From UBA6770 sp965660875 (lineage in GTDB: Bacteria; Bacteroidota; Bacteroidia; Flavobacteriales_G; Salibacteraceae), in assembly GCA_965660875.1 (NCBI GenBank), contig CBFIBQ010000002.1, forward strand, positions 1 to 64,000: DNA of 64,000 nucleotides, given 5' to 3'. Positions 57,321 to 64,000 of this stretch are shown here, in pieces. The notes under the pieces were generated by a model. The model was not told the DNA's origin, did not search any database, and saw only the letters and a list, made by a program, of their open reading frames with translations. A program made the position numbers and the translations under genes. Within the stretch, counting starts at the first letter, position 1. Every line of letters starts with the position of its first letter.

Positions 57321-59003
57321 ATGAAAAGTACCTCATTATCTTTTTGGGCGATGGCCCTCCTAACTTTGCTTTTTTCTGCTTGTTCAGAACCGAGCGAGTC
57401 AAAGCTAGATGCTAGCACCAACGGTCCAGCCGAGTATACCTACGCTATGTCTATAGCATTAACGGAAAATGCCAACGCACCAGAATTGCAATCCTTTGCG
57501 CAAGCATACGAAAGCAGTGAGTGGCTACTCTTTGGCGGTAGATACAATCCAGGTGCAACTAAAAATGGAGGCTTGCACGGTATTCACAGTAAGTCGGGTA
57601 GTGGGCTCAATTATGCTAATCACGGTTTTCCACCTCCGTCATTTAACGAAACTGCTTTTGTCTATGATCTAAATCAAGATAAAGTAGTGGCTCAAATAGA
57701 CTATAAAGGGTTTGTTCAGCAGCTTGAGCAATGGAGTACGTCTCTTTCTGGAGAAGCTAAAAATGTATGCTTATCCTTATTAAAAGACACGGCACTGTCT
57801 TGCATTTACCAAACCTTTAGAAGTACCAACGCGCAAGTGGTGCAAGAAGGTGAGTTCGTTTATGTGGTGGGCGGTTACGGTACACCACGTGGTATGGGAA
57901 CAAATACTGCGGCGTCTTATCAAACTTTCCCAAGTGTTGCTAAAATACATGTGCCTTCTATGATCAGCGCCATTAAAGGCGAAGCGCAAAATGTAACTTG
58001 GAATAAGTTTTTTAGGATTGGTTTTAATCCTCGTTTGCAAGCCACTGGGGGCGAATTGCTAAAAATAGGCGACGTGCTTTATTTGTGTGGCGGACACAAC
58101 TTTGCCTACAATGATGTAGCGGGTCTTAATCACAACCAAAAGTACCTTGATGCGGTTTATCCGTTTACCTTAACCGATGATACCAGCGCGGGTTCGGCAT
58201 TAGTTCAAGTAACCATACTCGACACCATCACCGATATACCATACAAAAGCGATGTATTCAAGTATTCGGCCGATACCATTTCCTATTTAAGACGTAGAGA
58301 TGGCCCAATCGTGCCTGTTTTATTCAAAAATGGTAGTGGGCTTTCTCAAGGCATAGCCTATTATGGTGGCGTTTTTAAACCAGTTCGAAACAAGAGTGGA
58401 AAGTTAAGTTCACCGCCACTTGCGGCTTGGAACGATGCGGTATATATTTATGGTTCTTCTGCAGGAAATACTCTAAGTCAAATCAAAAGGGACACTGCTT
58501 ATCAGCAAAAGAATTTGAACGTATATTCTTGTCCAGATTTTGGAATGTACGACAGTGTGTCGGAGAAGATGTACACCTTTTTACCCGGAGGTATAGGTAA
58601 TGGGAAATCTGATGGCAACCTCTCTGCATTTACCAACACCGCGGTGCATGCCGTATTGAATGTAAATAACAAAACCAGTAAACCCAACTTTATAAAGGAG
58701 AACATTTTTGGAGCTGATTCGAACTATTATGGAGCGGAAGCTGTGTTTGTTCCTGCAACAAGCACTAATGTTCAATACGTGGAAGTTAATAATCAATCTT
58801 CACCCATTATTGACGCTAGAAACACAGTGTGGCAAGGCGATTCTGTGCAGGTTGGCTACATTTATGGTGGTATAGAGGCGTTTATTGCTAGTCCGGGTAA
58901 ATTGGTAGAAACAAAGACAGATACCATAGCACGACCGGGTTATGGAAAAGGCTTTTCGGGTTCAACAGGAAAAATCTGGAAAGTGACCCTGATAAGGAAA
59001 TAA
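57321..59003 (+). CDS. lipoprotein with Kelch-like beta-propeller repeats
   Basis: 560 residues from the ATG at 57321; a start 108 bp upstream gives an untypical leader. The lipoprotein signal ends LLTLLFSACSEP. Repeated blocks of hydrophobic residues followed by Gly-Gly are seen: WLLFGGRYN, EFVYVVGGYGTP, DVLYLCGGHNF, GIAYYGGVFKP, YIYGSSAGN and VGYIYGGIEAF, each followed by polar loops, a Kelch-like pattern forming a six- or seven-bladed propeller. Probably a surface protein for binding or protein contacts. No palindrome lies directly upstream; it ends at a strong terminator. Confidence 0.7.
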   Translation: MKSTSLSFWAMALLTLLFSACSEPSESKLDASTNGPAEYTYAMSIALTENANAPELQSFAQAYESSEWLLFGGRYNPGATKNGGLHGIHSKSGSGLNYANHGFPPPSFNETAFVYDLNQDKVVAQIDYKGFVQQLEQWSTSLSGEAKNVCLSLLKDTALSCIYQTFRSTNAQVVQEGEFVYVVGGYGTPRGMGTNTAASYQTFPSVAKIHVPSMISAIKGEAQNVTWNKFFRIGFNPRLQATGGELLKIGDVLYLCGGHNFAYNDVAGLNHNQKYLDAVYPFTLTDDTSAGSALVQVTILDTITDIPYKSDVFKYSADTISYLRRRDGPIVPVLFKNGSGLSQGIAYYGGVFKPVRNKSGKLSSPPLAAWNDAVYIYGSSAGNTLSQIKRDTAYQQKNLNVYSCPDFGMYDSVSEKMYTFLPGGIGNGKSDGNLSAFTNTAVHAVLNVNNKTSKPNFIKENIFGADSNYYGAEAVFVPATSTNVQYVEVNNQSSPIIDARNTVWQGDSVQVGYIYGGIEAFIASPGKLVETKTDTIARPGYGKGFSGSTGKIWKVTLIRK

Positions 59004-59024
59004 TTGCAAGCTTTGAAGAAGTAC

Positions 59025-59060
59025 AAAAGCCCTGCTGGTAAAACAGACAGGGCTTTTTTC
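59025..59060 (+). terminator. intrinsic terminator after the Kelch-like gene
   Basis: AAAAGCCCTG and CAGGGCTTTT pair across CTGGTAAAACAGA, followed by TTTTTCGTTTT. Confidence 0.88.
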
Positions 59061-59097
59061 GTTTTCAACCGATTTGTGCACTTTCAGATTTCCTCCA

Positions 59098-59119
59098 AAA
59101 TGGGGGAAAACCCCCATTT
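59098..59119. promoter_or_regulatory. G5/C5 palindrome, site D
   Basis: AAATGGGGG-AAAA-CCCCCATTT, perfect nine-base arms, 86 bp before the tail-collar gene start at 59205. Confidence 0.7.
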
Positions 59120-59204
59120 ACTTCTTGCAGTTCTTGAGTAACCTTTGGGAAGCTTAATCAAAACGAGAGAGCGTTAAAATATTCACTTATAAAACTTATT
59201 TATT

Positions 59205-59735
59205 ATGGACGGAACTATTGGAGAAATTAGAATGTTTGCTGGGAATTTTGCACCGAGGCAATGGGCATTTTGTGAAGGTCAGCTATTAGAGATTAACAGC
59301 AATACAGCGCTTTTTTCAATACTTGGGGCCCGATACGGTGGTGATGGTAGAGTTACATTTGGATTGCCTGATTTTAGAGGAAGAGTATCAATGGGAGCGG
59401 GAAACGGACCAGGGTTAACTCCAAGAGAATTTGGCCAAAAGTTTGGTACAGAAAATAATGTACTTCAAGTAAGTCAATTACCTCCGCATAATCATGACGC
59501 TGTTGTAAATGTGTTCTCAGGAGATGGGACTAAGCGGTCCGCAGTGGATAACTTTTTAGGTGGAGATGCATCAACTTCAGTGTATTCTGCAACGCCAACT
59601 TCTGGTAAAACCTTAAACCCAAGTTCGATTGAAGTAGGAAATACCGGTAGTGGTCGTGATATCAATAACATTCAACCTACTACGGTCATGAATTATATTC
59701 TGTGTACAGATGGGCTGTATCCATCGAGATCTTAA
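59205..59735 (+). CDS. phage tail-collar (MdpB/microcystin-dependent-like) protein
   Basis: 176 residues. The tail-collar domain starts almost at residue 1: TIGEIRMFAGNFAPRQWAFC, then ALFSILGARYGGDGRVTFGLP and DFRGRVSMGAGNGPG, with SQLPPHNHDA as the conserved His pair. Such single-domain proteins are encoded outside prophages in many bacteria and may act as surface or spike proteins; no other phage structural gene is nearby, so a prophage is unlikely. No signal peptide. Site D upstream and a terminator downstream mark it as a one-gene unit, probably of the same regulon. Confidence 0.85.
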   Translation: MDGTIGEIRMFAGNFAPRQWAFCEGQLLEINSNTALFSILGARYGGDGRVTFGLPDFRGRVSMGAGNGPGLTPREFGQKFGTENNVLQVSQLPPHNHDAVVNVFSGDGTKRSAVDNFLGGDASTSVYSATPTSGKTLNPSSIEVGNTGSGRDINNIQPTTVMNYILCTDGLYPSRS

Positions 59736-59756
59736 CTAGAGAAAATAGTCTAAAAC

Positions 59757-59790
59757 AAGGCCTACTGATTTCAGTGGGCTTTTTTTTTGG
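59757..59790 (+). terminator. intrinsic terminator after the tail-collar gene
   Basis: AGGCCTACTGA and TCAGTGGGCT form a stem with two imperfect pairs, followed by nine T. Confidence 0.75.
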
Positions 59791-59832
59791 GGATGTTTTG
59801 GGATAATGTGGGTTTTAAAAAATATTTCTCAA

Positions 59833-59902
59833 GTGCCGTCATTCTCGCGAAATCGGGAATCTAAGGTCTGAAAATAGATTCCTGCCTGCGCTGGAATGAC
59901 GG
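59833..59902. repeat. REP-like palindromic repeat
   Basis: CGTCATTCTCGCGAAATCGG, then GAATCT ... AGATTC, then GCGCTGGAATGACGG: outer CGTCATTC and GAATGACG arms with inner AATCT / AGATT. Common-type intergenic repeat between convergent genes (tail-collar gene and ABC exporter). Confidence 0.6.
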
Positions 59903-59946
59903 GGTTCCCACATTATTCTACAATACCACGTTTTTTTTTGCAATAA

Positions 59947-61632
59947 CTATAACCGAATAACCTTTTCCGCCAACTTTACAAGGGAGGATCTATGCGCCAC
60001 AATAAGAATGGTCATTTCATTTTTAAGGTGTTCCAATGCATTATAGATAAGCTCTTCATTCTTATCATCGATAGCATTCGTTGCCTCATCTAAAATCAGC
60101 AATTGAGGCTTTCTTAGTAGCGCTCTGGCTAAAGCAATACGCTGCCTTTCTCCTCCAGAGATTTGCATACCTCTATCTCCTACAACTGTATCTAAACCAT
60201 TAGGTAAAAGTTGTACAAATTCCTGTCCTCCTGCTTGTTCCAACGCATTCCACAACGCTGATTCATCAACCGTAGAATCAACCCACCTTAAGTTTTCCCG
60301 AATGGATTTATGAAAGAGAAAAGCATCTTGTGGAACATAGGCAATACCGGACTTCCAGCTTGCAGGATCTAATTCGCTAAGCGAAGTATTGTCAACTAAG
60401 ATTGATCCACTTTCTACTTTTAGGAACCCCATTAGTAAATCAATTAAAGTACTTTTTCCTGCACCTGAGGAGCCTAGAATTATTGTGGTTTTATTGGCTG
60501 GAATAGAACAGTTGAAATTGCGCAGTACCTCCTTTGATCCATAAGAGAATGAAACATTTTCAAATTTCAATTCTTTTTTAAATACTGAACTCGATAGGGT
60601 ACCAGTTGGTTCTTTTTCTTGACTTAGGATATGGATAGCTTGTTGTGTAGCCTCAAACGAGGGAAGGTTATTCAAAATTTGCTGATACGCTCTGGCTAGT
60701 TTGCTCACTCGGGGTATTATTCGAGCAAAGATGAAAATGAGCAATAGCAACTCTGAAATAGGCAGACTTACGGTATTGAATGCAATAAATATGTAAACTA
60801 CTATCACGAAAGACGCCAGTACATCGAACAATAGTTTGGTCCGACCACTTGCCTTTACAAAAGCAACAGCTTGCTTCTCGGTTGCCAGACTATTTTCCTG
60901 AAACTCCACAAGATGTTCGTGTTCCTTCTGATAACTTTTCACCAGTTTTATTGACGCCAAATGCTCAACTATGGAGGACTGCATCGATTTATTGTGTTTC
61001 ACGGAATCCTCTCCAACCTTAAAGGTTTTCTTATTTATTGGTCCGCTTAAGAATACCAAAATACCAATCGGAATAAAAGACATTAAGGTTAATTGAATGG
61101 AAAGGGTAAAGGACAAAAACAGATAGATGGTCATTAAGATGAGGGTTCCAACCAACTGTATCGTTTGGTTAGATATGGAAGCAAACCGTCTTACATCGCT
61201 CGTCAGCAAAGCCTGTAAGTCACTTCCTTTTATCCTTTGTAGAGACGACCAAGAAGCATACGTGATTCGTTCGAAAAGTATATTGCGCCATCTGTCGACA
61301 ACTCGTTTGTTTATCTGTACCGTGATTAGGCCCTGACTATAACTCAGTATGGCATAAAAACACATAATGAGAAAGTAAATGATTAATACGGTGGTTACAG
61401 ATATGGAAAGCCCCATTGTTTCAAAATTCTGTTGAATGAATTTGATCAGTTGACTATTGGATGTGTCCAATTCGGATACTCCGGCAATTGCTAATAATGG
61501 GAGAACAAAGAGTAAACCAACACCTTCGGTAAGTCCTTTGAATAATAGTATTACCAAAGCGGCAGAGGCATTTTGCTTTACCTCTTTGAGTAAAAGCCTA
61601 AGATCTCGAATAATTTTGATGAATCTACCCAT
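59947..61632 (-). CDS. ABC exporter, fused permease and ATPase (lasso-peptide D-type candidate)
   Basis: 561 residues. The N-terminal ~320 residues are a six-helix ABC transmembrane domain (LVILLFKGLTEGVGLLFVLP, LIIYFLIMCFYAILSYSQGL and onward). The ATPase has ILGSSGAGKSTLIDLLMGF, Q-loop YVPQDAFLFHKSIREN, signature ISGGERQRIALARALL and LILDEATNAID with the H-loop AHRS. It works as a homodimer, exporting a lipid, polysaccharide or peptide. It follows the nucleotidyltransferase gene with an 8-bp overlap and lies close to a sulfotransferase-B2 fusion, so it is a good candidate for the peptide exporter of a lasso-like locus. Confidence 0.88.
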   Translation of the reverse strand: MGRFIKIIRDLRLLLKEVKQNASAALVILLFKGLTEGVGLLFVLPLLAIAGVSELDTSNSQLIKFIQQNFETMGLSISVTTVLIIYFLIMCFYAILSYSQGLITVQINKRVVDRWRNILFERITYASWSSLQRIKGSDLQALLTSDVRRFASISNQTIQLVGTLILMTIYLFLSFTLSIQLTLMSFIPIGILVFLSGPINKKTFKVGEDSVKHNKSMQSSIVEHLASIKLVKSYQKEHEHLVEFQENSLATEKQAVAFVKASGRTKLLFDVLASFVIVVYIFIAFNTVSLPISELLLLIFIFARIIPRVSKLARAYQQILNNLPSFEATQQAIHILSQEKEPTGTLSSSVFKKELKFENVSFSYGSKEVLRNFNCSIPANKTTIILGSSGAGKSTLIDLLMGFLKVESGSILVDNTSLSELDPASWKSGIAYVPQDAFLFHKSIRENLRWVDSTVDESALWNALEQAGGQEFVQLLPNGLDTVVGDRGMQISGGERQRIALARALLRKPQLLILDEATNAIDDKNEELIYNALEHLKNEMTILIVAHRSSLVKLAEKVIRL

Positions 61633-62794
61633 TTTTATTCTGTGGGGAAATAATATACCTCCAAAACCAAAAAAATGGTCTCAACCAAAAGTAGCAGAAG
61701 AACAGTGTGTCAGGAAGCTTTATCAGTTCAAAGTCTTTTATAGATATACCTTGGATATAAGCAAGTTTATATTTCCAACCTTTTCTGAGCTTCCATTTAT
61801 ACCCAAGAATTCCCCAATAATTGGATATAGACTTCTTGTGTAAATTGGTTTGTTCTGCCTTGATTGTAGCTGTTGCCATATCAACAAGATCCTGGATTGT
61901 TGGATGCGATTGGTGATAGGTTTTGATCTCCTTGGGAGCTTCAATTTTAAAGAGGGATTCAATCAGCATGACTCCTTGAACCAAAGGTCGTTCTATGGAT
62001 AATTTGGTGGCTTTAGCTAGAATAGAATTCCATTCGAAGGATTCCTTTTGAATCAATGTTGCCAATTCATGAAGCCAGTACAGTAAGGCCCATTGGTGTT
62101 TTGCACCATGTACCGTGAGGTAGAACAGCAGGTGTTCGCTAGATAAAGCTGGTACAGCAACGTTTCCAATCATCATTTTGGTACTCGATTTCAATAATTC
62201 ATTTAAGGAAAGAGGCAGCAACAATGGGTTCGCAAACAACCTCCAGTGAATTTCAAGTGGGATTTTTTTTTGCTGATTGAACAAAGTCAATTGATTATTT
62301 GCTTTACGGAAATAACTTTTTTGTTTGGGCGAGTATTGATCGTAGGGTAGGGTTAGCGTGTACCCATTTTTTGAGAGTACTTCTATGGTTTGATCCAATT
62401 GCTCTTCCTGAATTAGGAAATCTAAGTCACGAGAGTTTTTCGCCGTTAAATCACCGAAAACTTGAAAGGCAACAACAGGTCCTTTCAGTGGGATATAAGG
62501 GATGGCCTGGGACGTGAACTCCGCCCCTATTTTGCTGAGTTCTGAGCTAAAACTGAGCATTTTTAGTGCTCTTTTTTTGTTGTAGGATTTTAGTTGATTG
62601 ACCGTGGTGCTGGTCTTGGCCTCTTTATTTTTCATTAGCTCGTGCCCAACAACTCGTGAAATTCGGTGGTGCATAGCCAGTTGAACTAACTTTTCACTTA
62701 TGTTAGTTATGGGCTTGTTAGTTTTGGATATCAGGGAGGCCCTGCATATACTCAGCAAAGTAGTTACTGCGGAACTTTCTATTTGTTGTTTCAA
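61625..62794 (-). CDS. nucleotidyltransferase-family protein (NTP_transf_5) of RiPP-type loci
   Basis: 389 residues. After a helical N-terminal part (LAMHHRISRVVGHELM) it shows IPLKGPVVAFQVFGDLTAKNSRDLDFLIQ, the Gly-Asp ... Arg-Asp-Leu-Asp site of Pol-beta-like nucleotidyltransferases in the NTP_transf_5 group. HLLFYLTVHGAKHQWALLYWLHEL follows, the conserved His/Trp region of that family. Such genes are commonly found beside lasso-peptide B2 and ABC exporter genes. Stop overlaps the exporter start by 8 bp. Confidence 0.8.
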   Translation of the reverse strand: MKQQIESSAVTTLLSICRASLISKTNKPITNISEKLVQLAMHHRISRVVGHELMKNKEAKTSTTVNQLKSYNKKRALKMLSFSSELSKIGAEFTSQAIPYIPLKGPVVAFQVFGDLTAKNSRDLDFLIQEEQLDQTIEVLSKNGYTLTLPYDQYSPKQKSYFRKANNQLTLFNQQKKIPLEIHWRLFANPLLLPLSLNELLKSSTKMMIGNVAVPALSSEHLLFYLTVHGAKHQWALLYWLHELATLIQKESFEWNSILAKATKLSIERPLVQGVMLIESLFKIEAPKEIKTYHQSHPTIQDLVDMATATIKAEQTNLHKKSISNYWGILGYKWKLRKGWKYKLAYIQGISIKDFELIKLPDTLFFCYFWLRPFFWFWRYIISPQNKNG

Positions 62795-62890
62795 AATTAT
62801 TCTACCCTAATTAGTGCGCATGCAAATGTTGCCAAATCCTGCGGTTAAATAGATATCTTTCAAAAAATTATACAGGAAATACAATCAGAA

Positions 62891-62898
62891 TATCTTTG
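62891..62898 (+). promoter_or_regulatory. candidate -7 box, predicted leaderless start
   Basis: TATCTTTG fits TAnnTTTG and ends 4 bp before the ATG at 62903; the transcript would begin at or close to the start codon. No -33 TTG at the ideal distance, so moderate support. Confidence 0.4.
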
Positions 62899-62902
62899 TA
62901 AA

Positions 62903-63895
62903 ATGGAGCAAAAAGTGTTTTGTATTGGGCTTGGAAAAACAGGAACAAGCAGTTTGGCAAAAGCACTTGAATTAATGGGGTTTCACGTTGGTAGAAGACT
63001 AAAAATCTTTCAAAAGCATTTTCCCAATTTAGACCTTATAGAAGCTATTAATTCTAAAAACTATGAACCAATAGTTGAAATAACTCAAAAGTTTGATGCC
63101 TTTGTAGATAACCCGTGGCCACTATTGTACCGTGAACTTTATAACAAATATCCAAATGCCAAGTTTATCCTAACAACCAGAAATGAAGATGATTGGTTGA
63201 GCAGTGCCCAAAATTATTTTGGCAAATCCAGGAGTAAATTCAGAGGATTAATCTACGGAGAAGAGCGCATTGTAAATAACCAAGAGCAATACCTCGATGT
63301 ATATAGGCAGCACAATCAGGAAGTTGTTTCCTTTTTTAGAGGTAAAAAAGATAGTTTACTTGTTCTGCCCCTGGAGAGCAAAAACAAATGGGTACTTTTA
63401 AAAGGATTTTTAGATAGAGAAACACCACAGATTCCTTATCCACACTCAAATTCTTTTAAAAAGCACAGTAACTCTTCCAAATGGCGTAAATTATTTAAGC
63501 CGCTTTACTTGGAGGTGATGTTTACCCTTTGTTTTGCAAGACTATTAATTCTGTTTTTTCCTTTTAAACGATTGGCAGAGATCATGAGTAAGCCAGTTAA
63601 ACCTCTTCAATCAACCAAAATAGAAGAACGACATTATACTGAAGCAGTTGAGGTTTCTCAAGTGGTGAGGAGTTTAAGTAAAAAAGTACCCTTCAGAGCG
63701 TATTGTTTTGAGCAAGCACTTTGTACTCAAATGCTACTTAGAAGAAGAGGAATAAGTTCTCAAATATTTTTTGGGTTAAATAAACCCGAAGACCACCTGC
63801 TTGCTCATGCCTGGTGCATGTACAAGGGAGTTACCCTCACAGGAGAAAAAGGTATGGAGCGTTTTACTACTGTTAAGAGTTTTGGCAATACCTAA
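62903..63895 (+). CDS. sulfotransferase fused to lasso-peptide B2 (McjB-type) protease domain
   Basis: 330 residues. Residues 1-~190 form a PAPS-dependent sulfotransferase-like domain: CIGLGKTGTSSLAKALELMG is the 5'-phosphate loop and FILTTRNEDDWLSS the 3'-phosphate motif. Residues ~200-330 match the lasso-peptide B2 / transglutaminase-like family: a membrane-like lead helix (LEVMFTLCFARLLILFFPFK), then YCFEQALCTQMLLRRRG with Cys268 and LLAHAWCMYKG with His302; the third catalytic residue is not obvious. B2 proteins cleave the leader of the precursor. The fusion suggests a sulfated peptide product (inference). Divergent from the nucleotidyltransferase and exporter genes. Confidence 0.78.
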   Translation: MEQKVFCIGLGKTGTSSLAKALELMGFHVGRRLKIFQKHFPNLDLIEAINSKNYEPIVEITQKFDAFVDNPWPLLYRELYNKYPNAKFILTTRNEDDWLSSAQNYFGKSRSKFRGLIYGEERIVNNQEQYLDVYRQHNQEVVSFFRGKKDSLLVLPLESKNKWVLLKGFLDRETPQIPYPHSNSFKKHSNSSKWRKLFKPLYLEVMFTLCFARLLILFFPFKRLAEIMSKPVKPLQSTKIEERHYTEAVEVSQVVRSLSKKVPFRAYCFEQALCTQMLLRRRGISSQIFFGLNKPEDHLLAHAWCMYKGVTLTGEKGMERFTTVKSFGNT

Positions 63896-63941
63896 AGTGT
63901 AAGATCTGAATAACTTAAGAATCACTTCTTAATTCAAATAT

Positions 63942-64000
63942 TTACTCAAGATTGAAATTAAAGGCCTCAAAATCATTTTTATACCTTAAAAACAGTCTTT
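63942..64000 (-). CDS. possible 3' end of a minus-strand gene running off the window
   Basis: The minus-strand frame is open from the right edge to a TAA at 63942-63944 and ends LRYKNDFEAFNFNLE. Only ~18 codons are visible, so this may be chance. It would be the next gene in the RiPP-like locus, convergent with the fusion gene. Confidence 0.25.
   Translation of the reverse strand, partial: RLFLRYKNDFEAFNFNLE

Noticed and set aside
59205..59735. Prophage remnant suggested by the tail-collar domain
   Set aside because: No other tail, capsid, terminase, integrase or lysis gene is nearby. Single-gene MdpB-like proteins are common outside prophages.
1..64000. CRISPR arrays and tRNA genes
   Set aside because: No regularly spaced repeat-spacer pattern was seen. 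The only GTTCGAA T-arm with a matching acceptor stem belongs to tmRNA.

Overview
The window reads as chromosome of a Bacteroidota bacterium, most likely a marine-type member of Flavobacteriales. The evidence is a type A Por/T9SS C-terminal sorting domain on secreted proteins, a tmRNA whose tag reads GENNYALAA, start codons without Shine-Dalgarno boxes, several upstream TAnnTTTG boxes (the Bacteroidota -7 element), AT-rich composition and 8-amino-Kdo genes. There are no rRNA or tRNA genes, no CRISPR array and no transposase.

Layout. 1-2250: two tandem paralogous T9SS-secreted proteins, the first cut by the left edge. 2458-4404: gyrB. 4538-9624: minus-strand accessory genes (YiiX-like hydrolase, small membrane proteins, DinD, a HEPN plus OST-HTH-like protein, cupin); part of this block is built like gene cassettes separated by related intergenic sites. 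9743-13907: DinB and NTF2-fold proteins, arginase-family enzyme, GNAT, isocitrate dehydrogenase. 14006-19476: a polyphosphate block (two PPK2, Ppx/GppA, PPK1, SixA). 19620-30166: 8-amino-Kdo/Kdo synthesis (kdnB, kdnA, kdsB, kdsA, a transaldolase-CBS fusion, a KdsC-like phosphatase), interrupted by a four-helix-bundle gene with 14-bp repeats and by a 4-kb insert (AAA ATPase, HxlR regulator, SnoaL-like lipoprotein, MdaB) that carries two 128-bp hairpin repeats. 30214-37444: bestrophin, fhs, class I aldolase, accD, rpsO, pnp. 37654-39216: a second cassette-like pair, one gene with a HEPN-type motif. 39444-42305: rpe, M48 peptidase, saccharopine-dehydrogenase-like enzyme. 42382-42774: tmRNA, followed by a tandem repeat. 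43177-45889: cysC-cysD-cysN sulfate activation.

46107-59735: a formyltransferase-like gene, then a two-component system (small protein, membrane protein, histidine kinase, NarL-type regulator) and a set of mostly exported proteins. A palindrome of the form AATGGGGG-N4-CCCCCATT occurs four times here. Three copies lie 60-90 bp before start codons, which suggests a local regulon. A DUF6602 nuclease-like gene plus SMC-like ATPase (52812-56226), a candidate defence pair, sits inside this set.

59947-63895: the right edge looks like part of a lasso-peptide-like RiPP locus: an ABC exporter, a nucleotidyltransferase-family protein and a sulfotransferase fused to a lasso-peptide B2 (McjB-type) protease domain. 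No precursor peptide or asparagine-synthetase-like cyclase is visible, so the rest would lie to the right.
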